From: Actinomycetes bacterium
Lineage (GTDB): Bacteria > Actinomycetota > Actinomycetes > Streptosporangiales > Streptosporangiaceae
Direction: 5' to 3'
Assembly: GCA_021792855.1 (NCBI GenBank)
Contig: JAJYTW010000022.1
Location: forward strand, 1-35,230
DNA length: 35,230 nucleotides
Of this stretch, positions 8,768-16,120 are shown one piece after another. The notes under the pieces were generated by a model. It did no database searches, was not told the DNA's origin, and saw nothing but the letters and a program-made list of their open reading frames with translations. Position numbers and translations under genes: made by a program. Numbering within the stretch: the stretch's first letter is position 1; each line of letters opens with the position of its first letter.

Positions 8768-9601
8768 CTACTTGTCTGCTGGCTTCGTCTTCGGCTTCGC
8801 GGCGCCGGCCGGAGCGCGCCGGCTGCTCGTCGAGGTGCGCTTGGCCGGGCTGGTCTTGGCCGAGTCGGCCTTGGCCGGGCTTGCCTTAGCGGTCCTGGGC
8901 TTAGCCGTCCTGGCCGCGGGCGGGGTCGCCGGCGCCCCGGCCTCCGCTGCCGACTCCTGCTCGCGCTCCTGGGCTGCCGTCGCGGCAGCCGCTGCGGCGG
9001 CCTCGGGCTCATCGGTCCGGCCGGCGGACGCCGGCTTCGCCGTCGGAACGGCCTCGGCCTCGGGCTCGGCTGGCGCCGGCTCGGCCGTGGTGCGACTGGC
9101 GTCCGGCGCGAGCACGGCACTGGCCTGCTGCATCAGCGGCTCGGCGACGGCCCGCACCTGGTCCGTGACCAGCCGCTGGACGAACCGAACCTGACCGGCG
9201 AACTCGTGCGCACCGGAGCGGATCTGGTCCGGGGTCGGCAGCTTGGCCATCCGCTCGCGGATCTGGTCCGACGCGGGCAGCTTGGCGACCCGCTCGCGGA
9301 TCTGGTCCGACGCGGGCAGCTTGGCGACCCGCTCGCGGATCTGGTCCGGGGTCGGCAGCTTGGCCTTCTCGCGGATCTGGTCCGGGGTCGGCAGCTTGGC
9401 GACGAGGCCCGGTGCCTTCTCCCGGAGCTCCGCGGGCGTCGGCAGGCCAAGTGGCGGCCTCGGCAGGCTCGGTAGCTGCGGCCGGATGAGCTGTGCGGTG
9501 GCGGTCACCGTGCGGACGGTGCTCGTCACCCTCTGGCGTCCCTTGCGGGCGGCCGCCAGGACCTGGTCCTGCAGCTCGTGTCCGATGGTGCGGCTGTCCA
9601 T
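8768..9601 (-). CDS. HbhA-like (heparin-binding hemagglutinin-like) Ala/Pro/Lys-rich protein with internal KLPxxDQIRER repeats
   Basis: ATG at 9601 with GGGAGG SD; basic C-terminus ...AKPRTAKASPAKADSAKTSPAKRTSTSSRRAPAGAAKPKTKPADK; adjacent XRE gene, comparable to the Rv0474/hbhA neighbourhood in M. tuberculosis. Confidence 0.7.
   Translation of the reverse strand: MDSRTIGHELQDQVLAAARKGRQRVTSTVRTVTATAQLIRPQLPSLPRPPLGLPTPAELREKAPGLVAKLPTPDQIREKAKLPTPDQIRERVAKLPASDQIRERVAKLPASDQIRERMAKLPTPDQIRSGAHEFAGQVRFVQRLVTDQVRAVAEPLMQQASAVLAPDASRTTAEPAPAEPEAEAVPTAKPASAGRTDEPEAAAAAAATAAQEREQESAAEAGAPATPPAARTAKPRTAKASPAKADSAKTSPAKRTSTSSRRAPAGAAKPKTKPADK
9205..9405. repeat. 39-nt coding repeat array (5 copies, one shortened) encoding KLP(T/A)(P/S)DQIRE(R/K)xA
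   Basis: Repeated (g)atctggtccg(g/a)(g/c)g(t/c)(c/g)ggcagcttggc(g/c)... blocks; translation KLPTPDQIREKA-KLPTPDQIRERVA-KLPASDQIRERVA-KLPASDQIRERMA-KLPTPDQIRSGA. Confidence 0.92.
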
Positions 9602-9629
9602 GTTTCTCGTCCTCCCTGACTAGCTCAGT

Positions 9630-9663
9630 GCTAACTATAGTTAGCGACATATCACTATGTCAA
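9630..9663 (-). promoter_or_regulatory. Near-consensus sigma70/HrdB-type promoter with overlapping 16-bp perfect palindrome
   Basis: Minus strand TTGACA-N18-TATAGT upstream of the HbhA-like ATG; GCTAACTATAGTTAGC (9630-9645) is a perfect palindrome covering the -10. Confidence 0.8.
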
Positions 9664-9741
9664 GCGAGCCAGGTCAGGGGTGCCCTAGCGATGCCGCACA
9701 CGACCTCGCCAGCCCGGCCGCGCCGGTCGGCGGCGGAGCGG

Positions 9742-10410
9742 TCAGCCACCGCCGCGAGCCTTGACCAGGCCGGTCTCGTAGGCGAAGACGACCGCCTGGA
9801 CGCGGTCCCGCAGCCCGAGCTTGGCGAGCACCCGGCCGACGTGGGTCTTGACGGTCGCCTCGGACACGAAGAGCCTGTCGGCGATCTCGGCGTTGGACAG
9901 CCCCTGGGCGATGAGCACGAGGACCTCCCGTTCCCGCCCGGTCAGCCCGGCGAGTTCGGCCGACGACCGGTCATCGGTGGTCGGAAACATCGGCGCGAAC
10001 CGGTCGATCAGCCGCCTGGTCACCGACGGGGCGACCACGGCGTCCCCGGAGTGCACCGATCGGATCCCGAACAGTAGTTCCTCCGGCGGAACATCCTTGA
10101 GCAGGAACCCGCTGGCCCCCGCCTTGAGCGCGGCATAGGCGTACTCATCGAGGTCGAAGGTGGTGAGCATGAGCACCCGCGGCCGGTCGCCGGCCTGGCA
10201 GATCCTCCTGGTGGTCTCGATCCCGTCCAGCTTCGGCATCCGCACGTCCATGACGACGACGTCGGCCCGCACCGAGCGCAGGCTCTCCAGCGCCGCGATG
10301 CCGTCCGCGGCCTCGCCGACCACCCGCATGTCCGGCTGGGCGTCCAGCACCATCTTGAACCCGGCCCGGACCAGTTCCTGGTCATCGACCAGCAGGATCT
10401 GGATGCTCAT
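9742..10410 (-). CDS. NarL/LuxR-family response regulator
   Basis: [37 protein letters not shown]...[14 protein letters not shown]...[48 protein letters not shown]. Confidence 0.97.
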   Translation of the reverse strand: MSIQILLVDDQELVRAGFKMVLDAQPDMRVVGEAADGIAALESLRSVRADVVVMDVRMPKLDGIETTRRICQAGDRPRVLMLTTFDLDEYAYAALKAGASGFLLKDVPPEELLFGIRSVHSGDAVVAPSVTRRLIDRFAPMFPTTDDRSSAELAGLTGREREVLVLIAQGLSNAEIADRLFVSEATVKTHVGRVLAKLGLRDRVQAVVFAYETGLVKARGGG

Positions 10411-11639
10411 GCCACCCCGGCCCGCTCGGCCGAGCGGATCGGCAGGCTGGCAACGACTCCGAACCCGCCGTCCGGCCGCGGTCCCGCGATGACCGAGCCG
10501 CCGTACATCGCGGCCCGCTCCCGCATCCCGGTCAGCCCGTGACCGGCACCGTCGGAGCCAGCCGCCGCGCCGATCCCGTTGTCGGCGATCTCCAGGTCCA
10601 GCCGGTCCCCGGCATACCGCAGCCGGACTGTGGCCTCTGCTCCGGGCCCGGCGTGCTTGCGGGTGTTGGTCAGTGACTCCTGAATGATCCGGTAGGCGGC
10701 CAGCGCCGTCCCGCCGGGCAGTTCCCGCGGCTCGCCGTCGACCGTGCAGGTGACCGGCAGCCCGGCCGCCCTCGCCTGGTCGAGCAGATCGTCAAGCTGG
10801 CTAAGGCCGGGAACCGGGGCGAGTGCCGCCGCGCCGTCGGCGCCGGTCCTGCGCAGCACCCCGAGCAGCGCCCGCATCTCGGTCAGTGCCTGCCGCCCGG
10901 CGGCGGCGATGGCCATCAGGGCCTCCCGCGCCCGGGCCGGATCGGCGTCGATCGCGTAGGCGGCGCCGTCCGCCTGGACCACCATCACGCTGACGTTGTG
11001 GGCGACCACGTCGTGCAGTTCGCGCGCGATCCTGGCGCGTTCCGCCGCCGCGGCGATCTGCGCCTGGGCGTCGCGATCGCGCTCCAGCCTGGCTGCCCGC
11101 TCCTCCAGGTTCGCGTAGTAGGCCCGGCGGTAGCGCATCGAGTCGCCCAGCACCCAGGCGATCAGGCACGGACCGGCGAACATGATCGAGCCGACCAGCA
11201 GCCAGGTCAGCGCGCTGAGCGCGGTCGGCTTCCAGGACAGCATCGCCGCCCCGGAGCCCAGCAGGCAGATCCCCAGGCCGGTGACCGATGCCCGCCGGTT
11301 GGTGTAGGCGGCGAGGGTGTACAGCAGCACGACGATGGCCAGGTCGCTGGCGATCGGGCGGACCCCGACCACGGCTACCCGCGTCCCGACGACAACCGGG
11401 TGCACGCCAATGGCCCCGACTACGACCTGAACGGCGCCGATCGCGACGGTCACGGCGAAGGCGGCAACCGGATGCCCCCGGCGGAAGATCACCGGAAGGC
11501 ACATGCCGAGCGCTACCGGAATGAGCCAGTACCGGCCGGTCCCGATGCCGTTGCCGATGCCCGCCAGGGCGAGCGCGAGTGCGAGCACGCCGTCAACCAG
11601 GCGCGGATGACGTCGCAACCATGCGTAGAAGGCGGCCAC
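10407..11639 (-). CDS. DesK/NarX-type (HisKA_3) sensor histidine kinase
   Basis: Multiple TM segments; ERARIARELHDVVAHNVSVMVVQADGA, YRIIQESLTNTRKHAGPGAEATV, GAGHGLTGMRERAAMYGG; 4-nt overlap with the response regulator. Confidence 0.97.
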   Translation of the reverse strand: MAAFYAWLRRHPRLVDGVLALALALAGIGNGIGTGRYWLIPVALGMCLPVIFRRGHPVAAFAVTVAIGAVQVVVGAIGVHPVVVGTRVAVVGVRPIASDLAIVVLLYTLAAYTNRRASVTGLGICLLGSGAAMLSWKPTALSALTWLLVGSIMFAGPCLIAWVLGDSMRYRRAYYANLEERAARLERDRDAQAQIAAAAERARIARELHDVVAHNVSVMVVQADGAAYAIDADPARAREALMAIAAAGRQALTEMRALLGVLRRTGADGAAALAPVPGLSQLDDLLDQARAAGLPVTCTVDGEPRELPGGTALAAYRIIQESLTNTRKHAGPGAEATVRLRYAGDRLDLEIADNGIGAAAGSDGAGHGLTGMRERAAMYGGSVIAGPRPDGGFGVVASLPIRSAERAGVA

Positions 11640-11736
11640 GTTCCCAGGCTATCCACGTCCCACATGGGGAAACGTCATCCTCGTGGCCGGTCTTGCCGGG
11701 CATGCATCAGCAGTTCGGATGATCCCTGCCAGGCCC

Positions 11737-11800
11737 GGCAGCCGGGGTCAGGCAGCCGGGGTCAGGCAGCCGGGGTCGGGCAGCCGGGGTCGGGCAGCCA
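11737..11800. repeat. 14-nt tandem repeat (about 4.5 copies), intergenic
   Basis: ggcagccggggtca x2, ggcagccggggtcg x2, then ggcagcc. Confidence 0.92.
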
Positions 11801-11819
11801 TGTGCCGACCGGCCGTGCG

Positions 11820-11860
11820 CCGGCCAGTCATGGGCCGGCCAGTCATGGGCCGGCCAGCGG
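11820..11860. repeat. 15-nt tandem repeat (about 2.7 copies), intergenic
   Basis: ccggccagtcatggg x2 then ccggccagcgg. Confidence 0.88.
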
Positions 11861-11874
11861 CGATGCCCGGCCGG

Positions 11875-12102
11875 CTACCTCAGGACGTCCTCATCCCCTG
11901 GCTCGGACCCGCCGAGCACGTCGGCTTCCTCCTCGTCCGGCCCCGGACCGCCGAGCACATCGGTCTCGGCCTCGCCGGGATCGGCGCCGCCGAGCACGTC
12001 CGTCTGGCCCGGCTCAGGCCCGCCAAGCAGGTCGGTCTCGGCCTCGTCGGGTTCGGGTCCGCCAAGCAGATCCGGCCGCTCGTCCCGGTGCTGATCGTTC
12101 AT
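11875..12102 (-). CDS. Small acidic repeat protein (75 aa) with five D[LV]LGG motifs, unknown function
   Basis: ATG at 12102 with strong AAGGAGG SD; MNDQHRDERPDLLGGPEPDEAETDLLGGPEPGQTDVLGGADPGEAETDVLGGPGPDEEEADVLGGSEPGDEDVLR. Confidence 0.75.
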   Translation of the reverse strand: MNDQHRDERPDLLGGPEPDEAETDLLGGPEPGQTDVLGGADPGEAETDVLGGPGPDEEEADVLGGSEPGDEDVLR

Positions 12103-12204
12103 CGTTCCGCCTCCTTCCGGTGGCGCGCTTGCTGTCAGCTACCCCGCTTCCCCCGCAGCGGCAGCCGATGCACGTCGCTCCGAGCTATCGCCCGCCGGCC
12201 GGGC

Positions 12205-12534
12205 TCAGCCGCGTCCGCCGGTGCCGGCTGGCTCCTTCTGGCCGCCGGCCTGAGCCGGCTCGGCCTGGCCGCTGGCTCCGGCGGATTCTGCCTGGCTGCC
12301 GGATTCGGCAAGCTCGTCGTGACCGGGTTCCCTGGCCGGGGGCACGCCCGGGATCGGCATGACCTGCCTGCCGCCCTCGCGCGCCTCGAACGAGCCGCCC
12401 ATGATCTCCCGGTGCGGTGACGACTCTCCGGCCTTGCCATGCGGATGACTATCCGCGTAGAACACCAGGCCGAGCCAGGTCGCCAGGGCAATGACAAACG
12501 CGGCCGCCATGATCCCGATCCAGTAGTTAGGCAT
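12205..12534 (-). CDS. Small single-TM membrane protein of unknown function
   Basis: MPNYWIGIMAAAFVIALATWLGLVFYADSHPHGKAGESSPHREIMGGSFEAREGGRQVMPIPG...: N-terminal TM followed by a MGGSFEAREGGRQVMP segment and a low-complexity tail. Start could also be 12543. Confidence 0.7.
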   Translation of the reverse strand: MPNYWIGIMAAAFVIALATWLGLVFYADSHPHGKAGESSPHREIMGGSFEAREGGRQVMPIPGVPPAREPGHDELAESGSQAESAGASGQAEPAQAGGQKEPAGTGGRG

Positions 12535-12680
12535 CGCCCTCACCTCCCCCTGGTCTCTACATTTCCGCGGCGGCGAGCCTCAAGCCTCGGGCGCGGCGCG
12601 GAACCGGCAACCTGGCCTGGGCGGCCCCGCCCGGGCCAGACTGCCCTGCCCAGGCAGGCGGGGCCGCCTGCTCCGGTTGC

Positions 12681-13886
12681 TCAGGCCGCGCGGGGCGGTT
12701 CGCTGGGAAGCGCCGCCAGGTCGCGGTAGCCGGCCAGGGCCTCCTCGGCGATTCGCTGCCAGGGATACCTGGACCTGGCCCGGTCGGCGGCCGCGATACC
12801 GAACGCGGTGAGCTTCATCGGCCAGGCCAGCAGGTCGCGCATCCTGGGGATGAGCTGCCCGGGGCGCCCGGCCGGAACTAGCACACCGCTGGTGCCGTCC
12901 ACCACGGCGTCCGCTACGCCGCCCGCCGCGACCGCGGCGACCGGAGTGCCGCAGGCCATGGCGCGCAGCGCGGACAGCCCGAGCGGATCGAGCCGGGGCT
13001 GGCTCACGACCAGGTCCGCCGAGCGCAGCAGGTCCGGCAGACCCTGCTGGCCATCTTCGCTGGTGACCTTGACCCGGCCGGTGAGGTTCAGCGGGCCGGC
13101 GATCCCGCGGACGCTGGCCGGCACCGAGGTCCCCGCCCTGGACCGGCGGCGCGGCCCGGTAGCGAGCACCAGTTCGGTCCCGGGCACCTCGGCCAGCAGC
13201 CTGACCAGCGCCGCGGAGACCGCATCCGGCTCGGTCATCCCGACCTGCACCAGGCGCAGTCGGTCGGGCCGCCGGTCGGGGCGGCCCCGCGGGGTGAATC
13301 GTCCGGTGTCCACGCCGCACGGCACCACCCGCACCGATGACGGCGGGACGCCGACCCGGGCAAGCTCCTCGGCCTCGTCGGAACTGGCGGCCAGCACTCC
13401 GGCCACATTCCTGGCGACCAGTGCCTCCATCCGGGCCCTGGCGGCCAGATCCGGGGCGGCGGAAGTCGTCCTGCACTCCGCGGCGGCGAGCGACCCGAAC
13501 GTCTGGATCACCGGCACCTGCTGGTCCCTGGTCGCGATCAGCGCCGCGAGGCCGGCCGTCCAGGAACAGGCGTGCACGATATCCGGCGGGCACCTGCGCC
13601 ACTGACTGGCGAGCTGCCCGGCGAACTCGGCAACCTGGGCAGGCTCGTCGGCCGGAGCGAGCGGCCTGGGCGGCCCCGCGGTGAGATGCCGCACCGTGAG
13701 GCCGGGTGCCAGCGAGCGCTGGTTGGCCAGTCGGGGCGCGTCCTTGCGCGCGTAGATGGTGACCTGGTGGCCAAGCTCGGCCAGCGCGCGGCCGAGACCG
13801 TGCGCGTAGTCGCTGAGGCCGGCGGCCTGCGGGGTCGCGGGGGAGGCGGTGGTCGCGGCCTGGGGCACGACGAGGGCGATGTTCAT
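12681..13886 (-). CDS. GT4-family glycosyltransferase
   Basis: MNIALVVPQAATTASPATPQAAGLSDYAHGLGRALAELGHQVTIYARKD...PPDIVHACSWTAGLAAL...RLDPLGLSALRAMACGTPVAAVAAGGVADAVVDGTSGVLVPAG; SD AAGGAG. Confidence 0.95.
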   Translation of the reverse strand: MNIALVVPQAATTASPATPQAAGLSDYAHGLGRALAELGHQVTIYARKDAPRLANQRSLAPGLTVRHLTAGPPRPLAPADEPAQVAEFAGQLASQWRRCPPDIVHACSWTAGLAALIATRDQQVPVIQTFGSLAAAECRTTSAAPDLAARARMEALVARNVAGVLAASSDEAEELARVGVPPSSVRVVPCGVDTGRFTPRGRPDRRPDRLRLVQVGMTEPDAVSAALVRLLAEVPGTELVLATGPRRRSRAGTSVPASVRGIAGPLNLTGRVKVTSEDGQQGLPDLLRSADLVVSQPRLDPLGLSALRAMACGTPVAAVAAGGVADAVVDGTSGVLVPAGRPGQLIPRMRDLLAWPMKLTAFGIAAADRARSRYPWQRIAEEALAGYRDLAALPSEPPRAA

Positions 13887-14187
13887 CGGTTCCTCTCCTT
13901 CTGGTCGCGGGTAGCGGGGGGGGGCCCGCGGTTGGCGCGTTCATCGGTTGGCGGGGGACTCCTGGTTGGCGGGTCGAACTCCTGGTTGGCGGGAGCCGCC
14001 GCGGACGCCGCGCGCCTGCGTGGGTAGCAGTAGGGCGGATACCGGTGGCAGCCGTGGATAGCGGGAACCATCGCGGGTAGTGCCGGGATTGCGTGCCGGG
14101 TGAATCCGGTCCGCCCGGATTGAGACTGCGGGCGGGTCCGCGGATGCGGGCTGCCGGGCCGGTTGCGACCCGGGCAGGAAACACAAA

Positions 14188-14257
14188 AGGCACACCCGGC
14201 CGCGGTAACTAACCGCGACAAATGCCGACGGCTAACCGCGACAAATGGGGTGTGCCT
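14188..14257. repeat. 10-bp perfect inverted repeat enclosing two 16-nt direct repeats
   Basis: AGGCACACCC (14188-14197) / GGGTGTGCCT (14248-14257); ctaaccgcgacaaatg at 14209-14224 and 14232-14247. On the minus strand the right arm is followed by a short T-run. Confidence 0.85.
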
Positions 14258-14337
14258 GCGTCGTAAGCACTAACTCGACGTTACCTTCCAGGCCCGGGTT
14301 TGTCCAGCCACGGCCGGGCGGTACCCGGACGCCGACT

Positions 14338-15396
14338 TCAGCGCGACCTACCTGACCAGTACCCGGCGACCGGACTGATCCCCGGCGCCAGGTCCGCGGC
14401 AATCCCGGCATCGCGCCGCATGTGCAGGCGGAACGTGGTGCCCCGCGGACCGGACCGCACCTCGGCCAGGTCGCAGTACTGGTTGACCAGCCAGAGTCCC
14501 TGCCCGCCCGGCTGGGCCGGGTCGGGCAGCAGGTGGCCGGCCAGCGGATCGGTGATCTGGCCGTCGTCGTCGATCTGGCAGATCAGTTCGCCCGGGGTGA
14601 GCCACAGCCGGATGGTTCCGCCTCCCGCGGTGTGCGTGAGCGTGTTGGCCATCAGTTCGCCGACCGCGAGCACTAGGTCGCTGACCCGGGCCGGGGACAG
14701 GCCGGCGGCCGCGGCCCGGCGCGCGACCTGGTCGCGGGCGGCCCGCAAATCGGTGCCGTAGCCGAGCAGATAGCTGCCCGGCGGCGGCGGCTCCAGCGGC
14801 CGGTCGCACTCGGGCGGCGTCACGGCCGGACCCTGGTACGCCATGCTCGGCACCACCCGGCGTCCGGTGGCGAGCACCGGGTGGGTCCGCCCGGCTGCGG
14901 TCAGCGCCTGCCCGGGTAGCGCGCCGGCGTCGTAGGCGCACAGCAGAGCCAGGCCCGAGCCGGCCAGCGCGCGGTTGGCCAGCGCCTCGTGCCTGAGCAC
15001 CTCGCGGATCTCGGCGTCGGTGCGGCCGGCCCAGATCGGCTCGGTAACGAACCGGACCGGCCGGGTCCGCTGGGCGGCGAGCGACTGCAGCGCCGGGATG
15101 ATCCTGGCCGGATTCCGGCCGAGGTCGGCCGGATCGGCGAACAGCACCGACCGCGGGTGGCTGCCGAGCAGATCGCGCAGCGCCGCGGCGCGGCCGGCCG
15201 GCAGCGCGATCAGCACGTCCTGCCCGGACGTGATGCCGTCCAGCACGAAGTCGGCGAGGCCGGCTAGCAGGTCGGGGCCGTAGGCGAGCAGGGCCAGGTG
15301 CCGCAGCGCACCCGCGGCCGGCGCGGCGGCGCTGCCTCCTCGTGCGTCTCCCGCCTGGCGGCCGTGCGCTGCGCGGGGACGTCCCTCCGATCGCAC
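14338..15396 (-). CDS. MEDS sensory domain + HATPase_c, RsbA-type anti-sigma regulatory kinase (start uncertain)
   Basis: ALLAYGPDLLAGLADFVLDGITSGQDVLIALPAGRAAALRDLL (MEDS/DcmR-like) and LVLAVGELMANTLTHTAGGGTIRLWLTPGELICQIDDDG...GGQGLWLVNQYCDLAEVRSGPRGTTFRLHM (HATPase N/G1/G2). ORF extends to ATG 15564; GTG 15396 chosen as a plausible start. Confidence 0.88.
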   Translation of the reverse strand: MRSEGRPRAAHGRQAGDARGGSAAAPAAGALRHLALLAYGPDLLAGLADFVLDGITSGQDVLIALPAGRAAALRDLLGSHPRSVLFADPADLGRNPARIIPALQSLAAQRTRPVRFVTEPIWAGRTDAEIREVLRHEALANRALAGSGLALLCAYDAGALPGQALTAAGRTHPVLATGRRVVPSMAYQGPAVTPPECDRPLEPPPPGSYLLGYGTDLRAARDQVARRAAAAGLSPARVSDLVLAVGELMANTLTHTAGGGTIRLWLTPGELICQIDDDGQITDPLAGHLLPDPAQPGGQGLWLVNQYCDLAEVRSGPRGTTFRLHMRRDAGIAADLAPGISPVAGYWSGRSR

Positions 15397-15671
15397 CGGC
15401 CAACGCTGCCCAGCCTGCGCCCGGTTATGCGCGCCGGGCCCCGGCCGGGGCGGGGTGGTTGCTGGTAGCTGGCTCGCGTCGTCCCGCCGGGGCGCTCCCG
15501 CCGGGTGTCGCCGCGGCCTGGATCGGCTGGCATCTCGCGCTGCGCCGCCAGCCGCGCATAGCATTGTCGCGAGGGCCGGTCACGCCAGCCTGGGCGGCGG
15601 ACCGGGACCGCTCGCCGGGCTTCGCCGGCCGGCCTGCCCGGAGTCGGCCGGGACCGCGGAAGGGAAGCGGC

Positions 15672-16034
15672 TTGCAGCAGCTCGCGGTGTCCGCAGCGGA
15701 CCGGGATGGCGTCTGCGTCGTGACCGTGGCCGGCGAACTCGACGTGCTGACCAGCCGCGACCTGGACGCGGAGCTGACCAGGGCCCGCCGCGCGTACGAC
15801 CGGGTTGTCCTCGACCTGTCGGGTGTGGGCTTCATGGACACCAGTTCGCTTGCCGTGATCGTCGGCCACTGGCGCAACCTGGAGGCGGCCGGCGGGTGGC
15901 TGGCGCTGGCGGGCGCGCGCTATCAGTACCTCAAGTCGCTGTGGATCACCGGCCTGGCCGACCGCATTCCGCTGTTCGAGTCCGCGGAGCATGCCGTCGC
16001 CGCGGCTCCGGCGGCCCGCGATCGGGACACCTGA
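15672..16034 (+). CDS. STAS-domain anti-sigma factor antagonist
   Basis: Within ORF 15342..16034; TTG at 15672 with GGAAGGG upstream. VCVVTVAGELDVLTSRDLDAELTRARRAYDRVVLDLSGVGFMDTSSLAVIVGHWRNLEAAGG has the D-T-S-S phosphosite region. Confidence 0.9.
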   Translation: MQQLAVSAADRDGVCVVTVAGELDVLTSRDLDAELTRARRAYDRVVLDLSGVGFMDTSSLAVIVGHWRNLEAAGGWLALAGARYQYLKSLWITGLADRIPLFESAEHAVAAAPAARDRDT

Positions 16035-16069
16035 GCCCGGGCGGCGATTCACCCCGCCCACGGCGGCCC

Positions 16070-16100
16070 GCCCACGGCGGCCCGGCGGCCGCGGGTGGGC
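16070..16100. terminator. GC-rich hairpin between convergent genes (candidate terminator)
   Basis: GCCCAC-GGCGGCC...GGCCGCGG-GTGGGC fold-back between the STAS stop (16034) and the PP2C stop (16121). Confidence 0.5.
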
Positions 16101-16120
16101 AGGCAGGCCAGGCGCCCCGG

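Noticed and set aside
9621-9645. ctagctcagtgctaactatagttagc resembles the synthetic Anderson promoter series
   Set aside because: Only partial similarity; no vector sequence around it and the real promoter reads on the opposite strand.
11683-12420. 245-aa plus-strand ORF over the acidic repeat and small membrane genes
   Set aside because: No convincing SD; it starts in intergenic repeats, while the minus-strand small genes have good starts.
13883-14221. Minus-strand 112-aa ORF beginning MSRLVTAAGCAFCVSCPGRN, considered as a Cys-containing leader peptide or lanthipeptide-like precursor
   Set aside because: No modification or transport enzymes nearby, no clear SD, and the rest of the sequence is low-complexity.
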